From Burkholderia diffusa (GTDB lineage Bacteria > Pseudomonadota > Gammaproteobacteria > Burkholderiales > Burkholderiaceae): a stretch of DNA of 64,000 nt. Location: positions 1 to 64,000 of the forward strand of contig NZ_CABVPN010000034.1 in the NCBI RefSeq assembly GCF_902499115.1. Reading direction: 5' to 3'. Positions 61,616 through 64,000 of this stretch are shown here, one piece after another; within the stretch, counting starts at the first letter, position 1; each line of letters begins with the position of its first letter. Both the position numbers and the translations under genes were made by a program. The notes under the pieces are model-generated. The model was given only the letters and a program-made list of their open reading frames with translations. It made no database searches and was not told the DNA's origin.

Positions 61616-62695
61616 TCAGGCGGCCGTTGCGCGCCATTCGGCGTCGAGCGCGTCGACGAGTTGCGACGTCGTCAGCGCGGCGGCGCGCCGTCGCGCGAGC
61701 GGTGCGCCCTGCCCGGCCCACAGCGACAGGTAGTCGCCGTCGTTCGCGCGCGCGGCGGCCTGGCGCAGCGGCTGGGTCAGCGCGTTCTGCACCGGATACG
61801 GCGCGGCGTCGGCCACGCGTTCGCCGAGCCGCATCATCAGCGTATTGCGCAATCCGCGCGCATGGCGGCCCGTGATCGCGCGCGTGACCTGCGTCGACGT
61901 ATCGGCGCTCGCGAGCAGCCGCGCTTTCCAGTCCGCCGCGATCGCGCTTTCCGCACAGGTCAGGAACGCGGTGCCGAGCTGCGCGCCCTGCGCGCCGAGC
62001 GCGAGCGCGGCGGCGATCCCGCGGCCGTCCATGATGCCGCCCGCGGCGAGCACGGGCAGGCCGGTCGCATCGACGAGCTGCGGCACCAGCGCGAGCGTGC
62101 CGATCAGCGCATCGTCGGCCGAGCCGATGAAGGTACCGCGATGGCCGCCGGCTTCGGCGCCCTGCGCGGACAGCGCATCGGCCCCGGCCGCCTGCCACGC
62201 GAGCCCTTCGGCGACGTGCGTCGCGGTGCCGATCACGTAGGTACCGGCGGCCTTCAGGCGCGCGACGTCGGCCGCGTCGAGCACGCCGAACGTGAAGCTC
62301 GCGACCGGCACGCGCAGCGCGACGAGCGCGTCGAATTGCGCGCGGAAGTCGGGTGCATAGCGCGCGGGCGCGGTGCCCGGCGGCAGCCCGAGCGTCGCGT
62401 TCAACGGATCGATCGCGGCGAGCGCACGTGCGACGGTCGCCGCGTCGGGCACGGCCTCGGGCAACACGAACAGGTTCACGGCAAACGGACGCGCGGTCGC
62501 CGCGCGAATGGTGGCGACTTCGGTCGCGAGACGATCCGGCTCGAACGCGCCGGCGCCGAGACTGCCGAGCGCGCCGGCACTGGATGCGGCCGCGACCATC
62601 GCGGCCGTGGTCGCGCCGACCATCGGCGCCTGCACGAGCGGCAGGCGCAGGCCGAAGCGCTCGGAAAACGGCGTGGAAAATGCACGGGTGGACAT
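61616..62695 (-). CDS. Nitronate monooxygenase/2-nitropropane dioxygenase-like flavoprotein
   Basis: 359-aa TIM barrel, FMN-dependent. The N-terminal PLVQAPMVGATTAAMVAAAS, the central GAEAGGHRG with the likely catalytic His, the segment LAAGGIMDGRGIAAALALGAQGAQLGT (FMN phosphate site) and LTCAES near residue 245 are typical. Members detoxify propionate-3-nitronate or act as enoyl reductases, so the exact substrate is open. Monocistronic. Confidence 0.87.
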   Translation of the reverse strand: MSTRAFSTPFSERFGLRLPLVQAPMVGATTAAMVAAASSAGALGSLGAGAFEPDRLATEVATIRAATARPFAVNLFVLPEAVPDAATVARALAAIDPLNATLGLPPGTAPARYAPDFRAQFDALVALRVPVASFTFGVLDAADVARLKAAGTYVIGTATHVAEGLAWQAAGADALSAQGAEAGGHRGTFIGSADDALIGTLALVPQLVDATGLPVLAAGGIMDGRGIAAALALGAQGAQLGTAFLTCAESAIAADWKARLLASADTSTQVTRAITGRHARGLRNTLMMRLGERVADAAPYPVQNALTQPLRQAAARANDGDYLSLWAGQGAPLARRRAAALTTSQLVDALDAEWRATAA

Positions 62696-62965
62696 GGCGA
62701 ATCCTTCGATGACGATGTACGAAAGCGCTTTGTAAAGGCCTACACATCGACTCTATCGAAGCGGCGCATCGCCGAAAAATGAATAATCGAGATCGAAACG
62801 ATCGCTGCGCGAGAAGCGGGTCCGAGACGCGGATTCGACACGCGCACACACCCGCCAGGCGCGCCGCTTGCGCGCTGCAGCGCCACCGGATTGGTGGCAC
62901 ACTAGGCCGCCCTTTTTTCCATCCGCGGTGCGCACGTCGCGCACCCGTTCGCCAGGAGTTCCAAC

Positions 62966-63658
62966 GTGACTGCCCAATGGATCGACATCCCGACCGGTAA
63001 CGACAGCTTCGGTGGCTACCTCGCGCTGCCCAAGCGCGGCAAGGGCCCCGCCGTCATCATCATCCAGGAGATCTTCGGCGTTAACTCACACATCCGCGCG
63101 GTCGCCGACCAGTACGCGGCCGACGGCTTCGTCGCGCTCGCGCCGGACGTCTTCTGGCGCACGCAGCCGCGCGTCGAACTGACCTACGAAGGCGCCGATC
63201 GCGACAAGGGCATCGAACTGATGAAGAAGACCGACGTCGGTCTCGCGGTCGCGGATATCGGCGCGGCCGCCGACGCGTTGCGCGCGCGCCCCGAAGTCGC
63301 CGGCAAGGTCGCCGCGATCGGCTACTGCTTCGGCGGCCAGCTCGCGTACCGCGCGGCCGCGGCCGGCAAGGTCGATGCGGCGGTCGCCTATTACGGCGGC
63401 GGTATCCAGAATGCGCTCGACCTTGCCGGCAAGGTCACGCAGCCGATCCTGTTCCACTACGCGGAGAACGACCACGGAATCCCCCTCGACGCGGTCGAGC
63501 AGGTGAAGGCCGCGTTCGCGGGCCGCCACAACGCATCGTTCCACCTGTATCCGGGCGCCGAACACGGCTTCAACTGCACCGATCGCGCGTCGTACAACCA
63601 GCGCGCGTCGGCGCTCGCGCACGGCCGCACGCTGACGTTCCTCGCCGAGCACGTGTAA
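62966..63658 (+). CDS. Dienelactone hydrolase family protein
   Basis: 230 aa, GTG start with AGGAG 9 nt upstream. Alpha/beta hydrolase with the nucleophile Cys in GYCFGGQLAY (about residue 119), Asp in AENDHGIP and His in GAEHGFNC, the Cys-Asp-His triad of the dienelactone hydrolase family. No chlorocatechol genes are near, so a general esterase role is likely. Followed by a hairpin and then an amidase gene on the same strand. Confidence 0.9.
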   Translation: MTAQWIDIPTGNDSFGGYLALPKRGKGPAVIIIQEIFGVNSHIRAVADQYAADGFVALAPDVFWRTQPRVELTYEGADRDKGIELMKKTDVGLAVADIGAAADALRARPEVAGKVAAIGYCFGGQLAYRAAAAGKVDAAVAYYGGGIQNALDLAGKVTQPILFHYAENDHGIPLDAVEQVKAAFAGRHNASFHLYPGAEHGFNCTDRASYNQRASALAHGRTLTFLAEHV

Positions 63659-63670
63659 CGGCAGCCGGCA

Positions 63671-63694
63671 GCGGGCCCGGCACGTCGGGCCCGC
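63671..63694 (+). terminator. Possible terminator after the dienelactone hydrolase gene
   Basis: Perfect arms GCGGGCCCG (63671-63679) and CGGGCCCGC (63686-63694), 6-nt loop, but only a weak T-rich tail (TTATCCTCCTTTC). Confidence 0.5.
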
Positions 63695-63739
63695 GTTATC
63701 CTCCTTTCATCGCCACGGGTCACAACGGGGGTGACTGCG

Positions 63740-64000
63740 ATGCACTCGGACTATCTCGCGCATGACGCGATCGGGCTTGCCGCACTCGTGCGCGAGGGCA
63801 AGGCGAGCCCGCGCGAACTGCTGGACGCCGCGATCGGCCAGGCCGAAGCGGTGAACGGCGCGATCAACGCGATCGTGCTGCAGGACTACGACGATGCGCG
63901 CAAGCGGGCGGATTCGGCCATCGCTACCAGCACCGATGCGCCGTTCGCGGGTGTCCCGTATCTCGTCAAGGATCTCGGCGCGGCGGTCGCGGGGCTGCCG
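63740..64000 (+). CDS. Amidase signature family protein, 5' part only
   Basis: First 87 codons, cut by the window end. The N-terminus (SDYLAHDAIGLAALVREGKAS, REL, NGAINAIVLQDYDDAR) and GVPYLVKDLGAAVAGLP, which includes the catalytic Lys region of the Ser-Ser-Lys amidases, identify the family. A GTG nine bases upstream (63731) is an alternative start. Substrate cannot be judged from this part. Confidence 0.85.
   Translation, partial: MHSDYLAHDAIGLAALVREGKASPRELLDAAIGQAEAVNGAINAIVLQDYDDARKRADSAIATSTDAPFAGVPYLVKDLGAAVAGLP

Overview
The window is high-GC chromosomal DNA with the codon bias, gene content and gene order of Burkholderia, most likely the B. cepacia complex, chromosome 1. The species-level call is inference. 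The supporting evidence is a paaABCDE operon with a TetR-type PaaR operator, DUF2957 lipoproteins, a short type-2 ArgC, an H-NS family protein of the betaproteobacterial type, and the rsmI-yraN-diaA-dolP block.

Layout. 1-1.4 kb: secreted GDSL esterase. 1.5-7.0 kb: phenylacetyl-CoA epoxidase operon paaABCDE, with a perfect 16-bp palindromic PaaR site inside its promoter, followed after a terminator by a DUF1835 gene and paaR. 7.2-14 kb: GNAT acetyltransferase, an Lrp-type regulator divergent from hpd (4-hydroxyphenylpyruvate dioxygenase), a small secreted protein, and a fused indolepyruvate ferredoxin oxidoreductase. Together with paa this makes the first 14 kb rich in aromatic amino-acid catabolism. 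14-20.4 kb: maeB, pyrE, PEBP-like protein, WrbA-like flavoprotein, argC. 20.8-24.4 kb: two paralogous DUF2957 lipoproteins and an OmpW-like porin, an uncharacterised cell-envelope cassette. 24.6-29.8 kb: LysR/MFS divergent pair, LysE exporter, beta-hydroxyacid dehydrogenase-like enzyme, Mut7-C RNase-type protein, small basic secreted protein. 30.1-34.4 kb: MacAB-like adaptor, ATPase and two FtsX-type permeases. 34.4-36.4 kb: carotenoid oxygenase and DUF2239 protein. 36.7-39.5 kb: glucarate transporter and gudD.

39.5-49.1 kb is an accessory block of visibly lower GC. It carries a type VI secretion vgrG cassette: vgrG (with a frameshift and an amber codon), a DUF3304 lipoprotein (putative immunity), a Tle1/DUF2235 phospholipase effector, a DUF4123 adaptor and a PAAR tip protein. 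A decayed partial duplicate lies upstream: a vgrG with about 2.1 kb deleted, an intact second DUF3304 gene, and a truncated tle1 fused to a piece of a different vgrG. The block ends near tRNA-Ala(CGC), next to the first 29 codons of a tyrosine-type integrase that I could identify by translation. This marks a former tRNA-linked genomic island.

49.2-53.2 kb: conserved envelope/housekeeping block (cytochrome c, dolP, diaA, yraN, rsmI, rlpA). 53.9-64 kb: metallo-beta-lactamase-fold hydrolase with a DEDD exonuclease-like protein, Lrp regulator, CDF metal exporter, H-NS, HugZ-like protein, MFS transporter, livK, nitronate monooxygenase-like enzyme, dienelactone hydrolase and the start of an amidase that runs off the end.

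The most interesting parts are the rearranged T6SS cassette with its orphan second immunity-like gene, and the DUF2957/OmpW cassette. No rRNA, CRISPR array or complete insertion sequence was seen.
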